Shown here piece by piece: positions 52,795 to 61,757 of a stretch of DNA of 64,000 nucleotides. Below the pieces are notes generated by a model, which saw only the letters and a list, made by a program, of their open reading frames with translations, was not told where the DNA came from and ran no database searches. This DNA is from Stakelama pacifica (GTDB lineage: Bacteria > Pseudomonadota > Alphaproteobacteria > Sphingomonadales > Sphingomonadaceae), in assembly GCF_004361835.1 (NCBI RefSeq), contig NZ_SNWD01000001.1, forward strand, positions 658,470-722,469, in the 5' to 3' direction. The position numbers and the translations under genes were made by a program. Position 1 is the first letter of the stretch, and every line of letters starts with the position of its first letter.

Positions 52795-54117
52795 ATGGCT
52801 GCCGGCGACGCAGTGCAGCCGGGCAATCTCAGCACGGTGGCCGGACGGGAAAAAACCCTGTTCGGCCATCCGCGCGGGCTGACCGTCCTTTTCCTCACGC
52901 AGATGTGGGCCGAATTCTCCTATTTCGGCCTTCAGGCGATGCTCGTCTATTACATGACCGGCGATCTGGGATTCAGTCAGGCCAAATCCTCGCTGATCTA
53001 TGGCACCTATGGCGCGACGGCGTTCTTAAGCCCCTTTTTCGGCGGGATCATCGCCGATCGCTGGCTGGGCCGCACCAAAAGCGTGATCGCGGGCGGTGCG
53101 CTGATGATGGCGGGGCATTTTGCGATGGCGTTCGAGCCGCTGCTGTTCCCTGCCCTTGCGCTTGTGGCGATCGGCAACGGACTGTTCATCCCCCCGCTCG
53201 CGGTACAGGTCGGCAGCCTCTATCGCGAGCGCGATCCGCGTCAGGCGCAGGCTTTCAGCGCTTATTATATGGGCATCAATCTCGGCGGGCTGACCGCGCC
53301 GCTGGTCTGCGGATCGCTGGGCGAGATGCTCGGCTGGCACTGGGGTTTCGGCGCTGCCGGGATCGGCATGGCGATCGGGCTGATCGTCTATACCCGCAAT
53401 CTGAAGCTGCTGCCGCCAGAACCCATGCGCCCCAACGCGTCGACACCCGGAGATCCCAAAATCCTGTCGGCGATCGACTGGCGCAACCTGCGTATCCTCG
53501 GCGTGATGATCTTCACGATCATTCTGTTCCGCGTCGCCTATGAACAGAGCGGCAATGTCATTGCGCTTTGGGTCGAACATCAGACCGACCGGAGCCTGTC
53601 GCTGTTCGGCACCGGGATCGAGGTACCCGCGACATGGTTTCAGTCGATCAATCCGGCGCTCATCATCCTCCTCACCCCGTTTCTGATGCGCCACTGGCAA
53701 AAGCGCGACCGGGGCGAGAGCCTGACGGTGCTGTTCCGCCGGATGAGCATCGGCTGCATGGTATCCAGCCTGTCGATGGCCGTCATGATCGGCGCTGCCC
53801 TCACGCTTTCAAGCGATGGCGGTCAGCCGGTAAGCATGTTCTGGGTGCTCGGCTATTTCGTGATGCTGACGCTCGGCGAACTGTTCGTCATACCGGTCGG
53901 CCTGTCGCTGATCGGCCGCCTGTCGCCGGTGCAGATCGCCGCAATGCTGATGGGCGCATGGTATCTCGCCAAATTCGTCGGCAGCATGCTGGCCGGGATC
54001 ATGGGCGCGTATTGGGGCATCATCCCGGCAACTGTCTTTTTCGGCACCGGCATGGCCGCTCTGATCCTCGCGGCGGTCATCCTCGCAATAATGGGTCAGG
54101 TGCATCGGGAAAAATAG
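52795..54117 (+). CDS. POT/PTR-family peptide transporter
   Basis: The 440-residue major-facilitator protein has POT-family features: a short N-terminus with AEFSYFGLQAMLVYYM in helix 1, GGIIADRWLGRTK between helices 2 and 3, the PTR signature region AYYMGINLGGL, and FRVAYEQSG near the middle. Such proteins import di- and tripeptides with protons. It starts one base after the serine hydrolase stop and forms an operon with it and the TonB receptor. Convergent with the LacI gene across a 219-bp gap (54118-54336). Confidence 0.88.
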   Translation: MAAGDAVQPGNLSTVAGREKTLFGHPRGLTVLFLTQMWAEFSYFGLQAMLVYYMTGDLGFSQAKSSLIYGTYGATAFLSPFFGGIIADRWLGRTKSVIAGGALMMAGHFAMAFEPLLFPALALVAIGNGLFIPPLAVQVGSLYRERDPRQAQAFSAYYMGINLGGLTAPLVCGSLGEMLGWHWGFGAAGIGMAIGLIVYTRNLKLLPPEPMRPNASTPGDPKILSAIDWRNLRILGVMIFTIILFRVAYEQSGNVIALWVEHQTDRSLSLFGTGIEVPATWFQSINPALIILLTPFLMRHWQKRDRGESLTVLFRRMSIGCMVSSLSMAVMIGAALTLSSDGGQPVSMFWVLGYFVMLTLGELFVIPVGLSLIGRLSPVQIAAMLMGAWYLAKFVGSMLAGIMGAYWGIIPATVFFGTGMAALILAAVILAIMGQVHREK

Positions 54118-54144
54118 CGCATCGCATGGCCGGCCCTTCGTGGT

Positions 54145-54336
54145 TCAGCCCCGTTCGAGCGCGGCGGCGATATGCTGCGCGAAGCGATGCGCGGCGAGCG
54201 GTGCGCCTTGTGCCTCGATCAGCGCAACTTCTGCGTCCAGGAAGGAAAGCCGAAGCGGCGCCGGGTTTGCGTCGGGTCGGTAGGAACGTCTCACCCGGCG
54301 CGGCGGGGCATTTCGCTCCGTCGCCGTTATGGGCAA
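54145..54336 (-). CDS. Possible small gene or C-terminal gene remnant
   Basis: In the gap between the POT transporter and LacI genes, an open frame on the minus strand reads protein-like with strong G/C third positions: RLSFLDAEVALIEAQGAPL followed by AAHRFAQHIAAALERG and a TGA. It is in the LacI frame but past the LacI stop; the LacI protein already ends normally, so it is not a simple nonsense split. Starts would be TTG 54336 or GTG 54294 (49 residues). I do not recognise it. Confidence 0.3.
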   Translation of the reverse strand: MPITATERNAPPRRVRRSYRPDANPAPLRLSFLDAEVALIEAQGAPLAAHRFAQHIAAALERG

Positions 54337-55371
54337 TCACCCGACACGCGGTGGCGCGAGATGGCTTTGCCGCAAACGCAATTTCATGGTCCAAAGCTGC
54401 TGCACCAGCGGCTTCGTTGCATCATACTGCCCCGGCAGCATCGCAACCATCCCCCTCGCAAGCGCCAGCCCCAGATCGTCCAGGTCGAGAGAAAAGCACG
54501 TCAGATCGGGCGACAGCGCACGACATGCCGGATTGTCGCGCAGCCCGATAACGGCGACGTCGCGGCCGGGCTCCAGCCCCATGCGGCGCAGCGCGCGATA
54601 TGCCCCGACCGGCGCCGTCTCCCCCATCAGCAGCAGCGCGGTCGGCCGCTCGGGCAGCGCCATCAGCTCGCTGGCGGTGGCCTCTCCGTCGCTCTCATCG
54701 GTTTCGCCATGGTGGACCAGTGCGGGCGCGAAGGCGATGCCTGCCCGCTCCAGCGCGGCGCGATAGGCTTGCACGACGATCTGGCTGTTATTGATGGTGG
54801 CGGGCGGCGCGACCAGACCGATCCGGCGATGCCCCGCGTCGGTCAGCAGGCGCATCGACTCGGCAACAAGCCCTTCGAAATCGAGGTCGATCCAGGCATA
54901 ATCGCGCGCCGTCGCGGTACGTCCCAGTGCAACGAAAGGGATAGCCCGGTCGAGCAGAAAGGCTATCCGCGCATCCTCGTGCTGCGTGCCCGAAAGCACC
55001 CAGCCATCCACCGTCCCGCGCGACACATGGCGTCGCAGAAACGTCAGCCCGTCCTCCCCCTTGCGCGCCAGCAGAACCGCCAGGTCAAGGTCATGCTCAC
55101 TCAGCCCGTTCTGAACCCCTTCGAGCAGCGCCATGAAAAACGGATCGCCGTGCATCGCGCTGTCATGTTCGAGGGTCAACATGAAGCCGATTGTCCCGGT
55201 CCGGCCGCTGCGCAGCGTCCGGCCCGACTGATTGGGGATATAGCCGTGGGTTTTCGCCGCGTCGATCACTCGCTTGCGCGTCGCCGGGCTCACATCTTTG
55301 CGGCCGTTCAGCGCGCGCGAGACGGTGCCGATCGACAATCCCAGATGACGGGCGAGTTCGCGTATATCCAT
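54337..55371 (-). CDS. LacI-family regulator of the third glycan locus
   Basis: The 344-residue repressor has a LacI helix-turn-helix starting directly at MDIRELARHLGLSIGTVSRAL and a sugar-binding domain (GFMLTLEHDSAMHGDPFF, DVAVIGLRDNP). ATG 55371 is preferred because the HTH starts at once. It is divergent from GH31 (55493), and AAACGTTT sites at 55467-55482 and 61718-61731 are its likely operators. The effector is probably a sugar released by the GH31 or GH-A enzyme. Confidence 0.9.
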   Translation of the reverse strand: MDIRELARHLGLSIGTVSRALNGRKDVSPATRKRVIDAAKTHGYIPNQSGRTLRSGRTGTIGFMLTLEHDSAMHGDPFFMALLEGVQNGLSEHDLDLAVLLARKGEDGLTFLRRHVSRGTVDGWVLSGTQHEDARIAFLLDRAIPFVALGRTATARDYAWIDLDFEGLVAESMRLLTDAGHRRIGLVAPPATINNSQIVVQAYRAALERAGIAFAPALVHHGETDESDGEATASELMALPERPTALLLMGETAPVGAYRALRRMGLEPGRDVAVIGLRDNPACRALSPDLTCFSLDLDDLGLALARGMVAMLPGQYDATKPLVQQLWTMKLRLRQSHLAPPRVG

Positions 55372-55466
55372 ATGCGCCCTGATCGCCGGGCACGACCATT
55401 CGCACAAGTGCTTCCTTAATTTGTCCAACAAAATAGATTGACAGCCGCACACAATCAGGCAACTGT

Positions 55467-55482
55467 CCGGAAACGTTTACGG
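55467..55482. promoter_or_regulatory. LacI-type operator at the LacI/GH31 divergent promoter
   Basis: CCGGAAACGTTTACGG is a near-palindrome centred on AAACGTTT, 10 bp before the GH31 start and about 95 bp before the LacI start. On the other strand it reads CCGTAAACGTTT, which is identical over 12 bases to the site before the TonB receptor at 61718. A weak TTGGACAA on the minus strand at 55421-55428 also recurs at 61731-61738. Confidence 0.7.
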
Positions 55483-55492
55483 TCATCGAAGA

Positions 55493-57568
55493 ATGACGCA
55501 TGCGGGGGATGAGGACTTGGATACGCTTGTTCTGGAAACACACGCGGTATCGTGGCGCTATAACGGCGACTGGCTGCGTGTGGAGGCCCATGGACGCGAC
55601 GGCCTGCGTTTGCGGGCATCTCCCTTTCCCGATCGGGGCGACGCAGCCGGAGCCTTGCTGGACGAACCGGCGGACATCAGCGATCCGATCGTCACCCGCG
55701 ACGGCGCGACTGCCCGGATCACCAATGGGCGGATCACTGCCGAGGTCGATCTGCAGGGTCGCGTCCGCTTTCTGAATGCGAGTGGCCATGTCCTACTGGA
55801 AGAAAAGTGGCGACAGCGCGACACGATCAGCAAGTTCTGGACCGTCGGCACCGATGAGGTTCGCACGATCAGCGCGCTCGGTCTGGCGGGTCGCGAGTTC
55901 CGGGTGATAGAGGGCGTCGACGTGGCGCAGATCACCGTTCGGTTCGAAGCGAAATCGGGCGAGCGGCTCTATGGCATGGGCCAGTATCAGCAGCCGGATC
56001 TTGATCTCGCCGGATGCTCGCTGGAACTGGCGCAGCGCAACTCTCAGGCCAGCGTGCCCTTCGTGGTGTCGAACCATGGCTATGGCTTTTTGTGGAACAT
56101 GCCCGCTGTGGGCGATGCTCATTTCGCCGCCAACGGCGCGGTATGGACTGCCCGTGCTGCGCATGAGATCGACTATTGGATCACCGCCGCCGACACCCCG
56201 GCGGAAATTCTGCGCAGCTATGCCCGTGTCACCGGGACGGTGCCGATAATGCCCGAATTCGCGCTCGGCCTGTGGCAGAGCAAGCTGCGCTATCGCACAC
56301 AGGAAGAACTGCTCTCGGTCGCGCGCGACTATCACGCGCGGGGCATCCCGCTTGCAGTGATCGTCGCCGACTTCTTCCACTGGCCGGTGCAGGGCGACTG
56401 GAGGTTCGATCCGCGCGAATGGCCCGATCCGGCCGCGATGACCGCCGAACTGAAGGCGATGGGGACCGAGTTGCTGGTATCGATCTGGCCGACGGTCGAT
56501 CATCGCTCGGAAAACTATCCCGCGCTGGTGGAGAAAGGCTATCTGGTCCGTGCCGGACGCGGGCTCGACGTGCAGCAGGAGTTTTTGGGTAACACCCGCT
56601 TCATCGATGTAACCAATCCGGGCGCGCGCGCCTTTCTATGGGATACTGCAAAGCGCAACTATCGCGACAAGGGCGTGGCGCTGTTCTGGCTCGACGAGGC
56701 CGAACCCGAATATAGCGCCTATGACTTCGACAATTACCGCTATCACAGCGGCAGTGTATTGTCGGTGGGTAATGCCTATCCGCTGCACTATGCGCAGGCC
56801 TTTTACGATGGTCTCAGCGCCGAGGGCGAGACGAAGATCGTCAGCCTGATCCGCTGTGCATGGGCGGGCAGTCAGCGGTACGGCGCGCTGGTCTGGTCGG
56901 GCGACATTCACAGCTCGTTCGAGGCGATGCGCAACCAGTTGAGCGCCGGGCTCAACATGGGGCTTGCCGGGATTCCCTGGTGGACGACCGATATCGGCGG
57001 TTTTCACGGTGGTCATGTCGACGACCCGGCCTTTCACGAACTGATGATCCGCTGGTTCCAATGGGCGGTGTTCACGCCGATCCTGCGGATGCACGGCCAT
57101 CGCGATCCGATCACCCCGCCCGCTGAGCCGTTCCGCGATGGCGTCGCCCAGTGCGATACCGGCGCGGGGAACGAGTTGTGGAGCTTTGGCGAAGCGGTTT
57201 TCGAAACATTGCGCGGATATGCCGATTTGCGCGAACGGCTGCGTCCTTATGTCGCGTCGCTGATGCGCGCGGCGCATGAGCATGGCGATCCGCTGATGCG
57301 ACCGATGTTCTACGATTATCCGGGCGACCCGCGCTGCTGGACGCTGGACGACCAGTATATGTTCGGCCCCGATCTGCTGGTCGCACCCATAACAGCGGCG
57401 GGGGTGCGCGAGCGCAGCGTCTACCTGCCCGACGGGGTCTGGCGCGATGCATGGACCGGTGAGCGCTTCGCGAACGGCGGCGACATCGCATTCGCAGCAC
57501 CGGTCGCGCGCATACCCGTTTTCGTGCGCGACGGCGCGACAGTGGCGGAGGCTTTTCTCCGCAACTGA
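55493..57568 (+). CDS. Cytoplasmic GH31 glycosidase (alpha-xylosidase-like)
   Basis: The 691-residue protein has no signal peptide, unlike the GH31 at 20307, so it acts in the cytoplasm after uptake. GH31 motifs are LFWLDEAEPEYS with the nucleophile Asp, and VWSGDIHSSF with the acid/base Asp, and a FGMGQ-like YGMGQYQQPD region. The WLDEAEPE form is typical of alpha-xylosidase-type GH31 enzymes, but alpha-glucosidase is possible. The operator ends 10 bp before the ATG at 55493, so translation might instead begin at the TTG at 55517. A GPH symporter gene follows 47 bp on. Confidence 0.87.
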   Translation: MTHAGDEDLDTLVLETHAVSWRYNGDWLRVEAHGRDGLRLRASPFPDRGDAAGALLDEPADISDPIVTRDGATARITNGRITAEVDLQGRVRFLNASGHVLLEEKWRQRDTISKFWTVGTDEVRTISALGLAGREFRVIEGVDVAQITVRFEAKSGERLYGMGQYQQPDLDLAGCSLELAQRNSQASVPFVVSNHGYGFLWNMPAVGDAHFAANGAVWTARAAHEIDYWITAADTPAEILRSYARVTGTVPIMPEFALGLWQSKLRYRTQEELLSVARDYHARGIPLAVIVADFFHWPVQGDWRFDPREWPDPAAMTAELKAMGTELLVSIWPTVDHRSENYPALVEKGYLVRAGRGLDVQQEFLGNTRFIDVTNPGARAFLWDTAKRNYRDKGVALFWLDEAEPEYSAYDFDNYRYHSGSVLSVGNAYPLHYAQAFYDGLSAEGETKIVSLIRCAWAGSQRYGALVWSGDIHSSFEAMRNQLSAGLNMGLAGIPWWTTDIGGFHGGHVDDPAFHELMIRWFQWAVFTPILRMHGHRDPITPPAEPFRDGVAQCDTGAGNELWSFGEAVFETLRGYADLRERLRPYVASLMRAAHEHGDPLMRPMFYDYPGDPRCWTLDDQYMFGPDLLVAPITAAGVRERSVYLPDGVWRDAWTGERFANGGDIAFAAPVARIPVFVRDGATVAEAFLRN

Positions 57569-57615
57569 CGAATAAGGAACCGTCAAAAGGCGGTCCGGAG
57601 ATGAAGGAGAGGATG

Positions 57616-59010
57616 ATGGCGGCAACGGTTGCAAACCACGCCGTGGAGAGGGACGGCGGACAGCCCGGCGAGCGATCGACCGCGCATATCCCCTTCATAG
57701 AGAAAATCTGTTATGGCTTTGGCGACGCCGGCGGCACGATCGTCACCGGGCTGATCGCCAATTTCCTGACGTTTTACTATACGGACGTTTTCGGCCTCGC
57801 CCCCGCGATCGTCGGCATCCTGTTCCTGTCGCTGCGTATTTTCGACGCGATCTCGGATCCGCTAATCGGTATCATGGCGGACCGTACCTCGACGCGCTGG
57901 GGACGGTTCCGGCCCTATCTCCTCTGGACCGCGATCCCGGTCGGGCTGAGCTGCTTCCTCACCTTTCAGTCGCCCGATCTCAGCTATGACGGCAAGGTCG
58001 TTTATGCTGCCGTCACCTATTTCCTGCTCGCCTTCTCCTACTCGCTCAACAATGTTCCTTATTGCGCGCTGATCACCCGGATGACCGACAGCGCGCGCGA
58101 AGGCGTGTCGTGCCAGTCGGTGCGCTTTACGATGGTCGCCATCGCGTCCTTCTGCGTTTCGGTAGGATTGCCGATCATGGTCCGCTATCTGGGCGGCGCG
58201 GATATTGCGCGCGGATATCGCGACGGGGTGGCGATCCTGTCGCTGGCCGCGGTTGTCATGTTCCTGATCTGCTTCCTTGTCGTGCGCGAGCGGGTGGTCG
58301 CCGCCGATACCGCAAACGTGCCGCTTAAGCTCGCCATCGCCAATACGCTGAAGAACGATCAGCTGCGCTGGACCTTCCTGATGACCCTGCTCCTGATCGC
58401 AATCTTCAATACCAAGGGCGGTGCCGCGCTGTATTTCATCACCTATGTGCTGAACGGCGATGCCACCTATCAGGCGATGTTCTTCGGCACCGCGACGGTC
58501 GGCGGATTTTTTGGGTCGATCATCGTTCCTTTCTTCACCCGCCGCTTCGATGTGCGCACCGTCTATATCTGGGTGAACCTGATCCTCGTCGCCGGACATT
58601 TCGGCGCGTTCTTCGTGCCCGGCGGACATCCGATGCTGTGGCTGCTGCTGGTCGGACTGTGCTGCATCGTGCTGGGTTGCACGCTGCCGCTCCACTTCAC
58701 GCTGATCCAGCTGGCCGACCAATATGGCGAGTGGAAACTGGGCATGCGCTCTTCGGGTATGAGCTTTGCCTTCAACCAGTTTTTCGTCAAACTCGCCTGG
58801 GCACTGGCTGGCGTCCTTATCAGCGGAGTGCTGGTCCTCGTCTCCTATAAAGCGGGAGCGGGCAACCAGACGCCCCTGTCGCTCGCCGGAATACGGATGC
58901 TGTCGACCATCATTCCCGGCCTGATGCACCTCGCGCTGGCCTTCGCCACTTCGCGTCTGATCCTGAACGGCGCGACGATCGCGCGCATGACCGCCGAGCG
59001 CGGCGCATGA
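57616..59010 (+). CDS. GPH-family (MFS) sugar symporter
   Basis: The 464-residue protein has twelve hydrophobic helices and the glycoside-pentoside-hexuronide family pattern GIMADRTSTRWGRFRPYLLW after helix 2, with YYTDVFGL in helix 1. It imports sugars with Na+ or H+. ATG 57616 has AAGGAG 6 nt upstream; ATGs at 57601 and 57613 are less well spaced. The stop overlaps the next gene's alternate start by 4 nt (ATGA at 59007). Confidence 0.9.
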   Translation: MAATVANHAVERDGGQPGERSTAHIPFIEKICYGFGDAGGTIVTGLIANFLTFYYTDVFGLAPAIVGILFLSLRIFDAISDPLIGIMADRTSTRWGRFRPYLLWTAIPVGLSCFLTFQSPDLSYDGKVVYAAVTYFLLAFSYSLNNVPYCALITRMTDSAREGVSCQSVRFTMVAIASFCVSVGLPIMVRYLGGADIARGYRDGVAILSLAAVVMFLICFLVVRERVVAADTANVPLKLAIANTLKNDQLRWTFLMTLLLIAIFNTKGGAALYFITYVLNGDATYQAMFFGTATVGGFFGSIIVPFFTRRFDVRTVYIWVNLILVAGHFGAFFVPGGHPMLWLLLVGLCCIVLGCTLPLHFTLIQLADQYGEWKLGMRSSGMSFAFNQFFVKLAWALAGVLISGVLVLVSYKAGAGNQTPLSLAGIRMLSTIIPGLMHLALAFATSRLILNGATIARMTAERGA

Positions 59011-59033
59011 CTTTTCCTGCGGAGCCCTGCACC

Positions 59034-61670
59034 ATGACCCAGCTGCTTCACCGTTCCACTCCGATGTTGATCGCCGCGCTGCTCGGGTCGGTCGCGATGC
59101 CGGCCCTCGCGCAGGAGCGGATTACCGTCGATCTCGCCAGCGATACCGGTGCGTTCCATGGCGGCGCATCGGGCACGCTCTACGGACTGTACGACGCGCG
59201 TCTGCCGCATCCCAACCTCGTCGAGGGCATCGCGCTGCGCACCGTCTCGACCAAGGCGCAGGACGGTCCGCAGCATCCCGGTGCCGACGCGCTGGAAGTT
59301 TCCACGCTGCTGACCGATGCATCGGGCGGCGACACCTATATCTACATGACCGATATCAACCGGGAATTTCCCTATGACTGGAAAACCGGGGACTGCGCCC
59401 AATCGGTCACGCACTATATCGAACAGCTCCGTGCGCAGGTCCGGCAGGTCAGGGACATGCCGCCGCGCTATCGCAACAACATCGTTTTCGTTCCGTTCAA
59501 CGAGCCCGACGGCAACATGTTCTCCGACGGCCCCAAAGGCTGCAACGGCGTAAAGTGGCAGAACGACCCGACCGCGTTCAACAACGCATGGGACCGCGCG
59601 GTGCGAATGATCCGCAACGAATTGCCCGGCGCACGGATCGCGGGGCCGAATACCAGCATTCTTTATCCCGAGGTTCAGGGTTTTCTGCGCCATGCCATCG
59701 CCGCTGACACGATGCCCGACATCATCACCTGGCACGAACTGAGCAACCCCGCCACGGTCCGCACCAGCGTGCGCAAATACCGCGAATGGGAGGACCGGCT
59801 GTTCGCCGGGACCAAATGGCAGGGCCGCCATCTGCCGGTCAACATCAACGAATATGCCTATAACTACCACACATCGGTCCCCGGACAGATGGTGCAATGG
59901 GTTGCTGCGATCGAGGATTCGAAGGTCGATGCCGATATCGCTTATTGGAATATCGACGGCAATTTGAGCGATTCTGCGGTTCAGGCCAATCGCGGCAACG
60001 GCCAATGGTGGCTGCTCAATGCTTATGCGACGATGAGCGGCCATACCCTTTCCGTGACCCCGCCGCATCCGAACCAGAGCTACACGTTACAGGGCGTGGC
60101 GACTCTCGATCCGAAGCGAGAGCAGATGCGACTGCTGTTCGGCGGCAAATCGGGCGATGCTACCGTGGCGCTCACCCATATCCCGACCGACTTCGGATCG
60201 ACCGTGCGCGTACGGGTGCGTGAGATCGACTGGACCGGGCAACTGGGCGACTCCCCGCCCCCAAGGGTGACCAGCGACCGGATCGTACCCGTCAAGAATG
60301 GTCAGGTCGATCTGAGCTTCGGCAGCAACGACCTGCCCGCCTTGCGCGAAGAAGCTGCCTATGAGCTGTTATTGACTCCGGGAGAGAGTGTGCGCCCCGC
60401 TGCGGTCACGCCCCGCTGGCGACAGGATTATGAAGCGGAAAAGGCCACACGGCGCGGACAGGGCCTGACGATACGCGGCCCCGAAGGGTCGCCCGAACAT
60501 GTAGATCGCTTCCATGTTTCGAACGGCTATCTGGTCGAGGGGTTCAGGACCGGCACTGACGCGGCGCTCGATTTCGCGGTCGATGTGCCGCGCGACGGGC
60601 GTTACGATCTGAGCGTGCTCGCCAATACCTTTAACAAGGATCCGCTGGCCGCAGCGCAGGGACCGACCAACGTCTTTCTCCTGATCGACGGCAAGCCCGC
60701 GGGCGAGCTGTTCCTGCCGCTTGGCTACAAGCCCGCCGTTCTCGACCATGTCGACACCGTTATCCCGTTGTCGCGCGGTTCGCACACCCTGACCCTGTCG
60801 ACCCATAGTGTCGACGGCAGGCAGCAGACACAGGGCAATGCGATGGTCGACCGGATCACGCTGACCTCGATCGATCCGGCGCGCACCAGCGCCCGTTATG
60901 ACGTCGCGGATGCGGTGCTCAAAGGCGCGTTCACTCCCAAAGGCGATGGGGTGACGCTGGCCGAGGACGGCAGCGCGACCTTCTGGGTCTATGCGGCGAA
61001 TGACGGACCGGCACGGCTGAACCCGACGGTCGACGACGGAACGGTACGGATGACGGTCAATGGTCGCGAGGTGGAGGACTCCGCCTTCCTGCTGGGCGGT
61101 ATCAACAAGGTCGTGCTGAGCGCAGCCGCCGGGTCGCCGTCGGTGCATGGTCTTTCGGTAACGCCCGCGACCGGCCCCGCCCCCCGCCGATACGAAGCAG
61201 AAGATGCGCAGGCGGCCGGGAACGCCCGGATTGGCGCTGCGTCGCTCGCCAGCGGCGGCCGCGCGGTGTTCGCCATCGGCGGCGCCCCCGGCAACGGCAA
61301 TACCCTCACCTTCCCGGATGTCGTGGTGGACAAAGCGGGGACCTATGCGCTGACCATCCGCTATTCGAACGAGGAACAGGCGAAAGCAACGCATTACAAT
61401 CCCGACCCGCTCGCCCGCATAGCGCGTATCTCGGTCAATAGCGGCAAGACGATGCTGGTCACCATGCCGAACAGCTTCAATGCGAACAACTGGTGGCAGA
61501 TGACGGTGCCCGTGACCTTGAAAGCGGGAGCCAACACCATCCGTATCGCGGGCGAGGAGCAACCCAATTGGGACGGGCACAGCTATGCCTCGCAGCGATG
61601 GCCGGGCATCGTACTGCGCTCGCGCTTCGCTCCCAATATCGACCGGATCACAATCACACCAATGCCCTGA
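59034..61670 (+). CDS. Secreted clan GH-A hydrolase with C-terminal carbohydrate-binding regions
   Basis: The 878-residue protein has a signal peptide (ending at ALAQE) from the ATG at 59034, with GGAG 9 nt upstream; ATG 59007 overlaps the symporter stop and remains possible. The N-terminal TIM-barrel-like domain (about 30-430) has the acid/base motif VPFNEPDG and the nucleophile motif NINEYAYN, placing it in clan GH-A near the GH39-like families; the exact family and substrate are not clear. Two later beta-rich regions (about 475-630 and 720-875) resemble CBM35/CBM6-type sugar-binding domains. It probably releases oligosaccharides for the receptor and cytoplasmic GH31. Confidence 0.8.
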   Translation: MTQLLHRSTPMLIAALLGSVAMPALAQERITVDLASDTGAFHGGASGTLYGLYDARLPHPNLVEGIALRTVSTKAQDGPQHPGADALEVSTLLTDASGGDTYIYMTDINREFPYDWKTGDCAQSVTHYIEQLRAQVRQVRDMPPRYRNNIVFVPFNEPDGNMFSDGPKGCNGVKWQNDPTAFNNAWDRAVRMIRNELPGARIAGPNTSILYPEVQGFLRHAIAADTMPDIITWHELSNPATVRTSVRKYREWEDRLFAGTKWQGRHLPVNINEYAYNYHTSVPGQMVQWVAAIEDSKVDADIAYWNIDGNLSDSAVQANRGNGQWWLLNAYATMSGHTLSVTPPHPNQSYTLQGVATLDPKREQMRLLFGGKSGDATVALTHIPTDFGSTVRVRVREIDWTGQLGDSPPPRVTSDRIVPVKNGQVDLSFGSNDLPALREEAAYELLLTPGESVRPAAVTPRWRQDYEAEKATRRGQGLTIRGPEGSPEHVDRFHVSNGYLVEGFRTGTDAALDFAVDVPRDGRYDLSVLANTFNKDPLAAAQGPTNVFLLIDGKPAGELFLPLGYKPAVLDHVDTVIPLSRGSHTLTLSTHSVDGRQQTQGNAMVDRITLTSIDPARTSARYDVADAVLKGAFTPKGDGVTLAEDGSATFWVYAANDGPARLNPTVDDGTVRMTVNGREVEDSAFLLGGINKVVLSAAAGSPSVHGLSVTPATGPAPRRYEAEDAQAAGNARIGAASLASGGRAVFAIGGAPGNGNTLTFPDVVVDKAGTYALTIRYSNEEQAKATHYNPDPLARIARISVNSGKTMLVTMPNSFNANNWWQMTVPVTLKAGANTIRIAGEEQPNWDGHSYASQRWPGIVLRSRFAPNIDRITITPMP

Positions 61671-61717
61671 CCGCGCACCGGCAACAGCCGGGCGCGAGGG
61701 GTCTTTCCAGACTGCGG

Positions 61718-61731
61718 GCCGTAAACGTTTT
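61718..61731 (+). promoter_or_regulatory. LacI-type operator upstream of the disrupted receptor
   Basis: GCCGTAAACGTTTT, centred on AAACGTTT, lies 27 bp before the receptor start and shares 12 bases (CCGTAAACGTTT) with the site at 55467-55482. This marks the receptor as part of the same LacI regulon as GH31, the symporter and the GH-A hydrolase. Confidence 0.68.
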
Positions 61732-61757
61732 TGGACAACAAAAGTAAGGAGGGGTTT

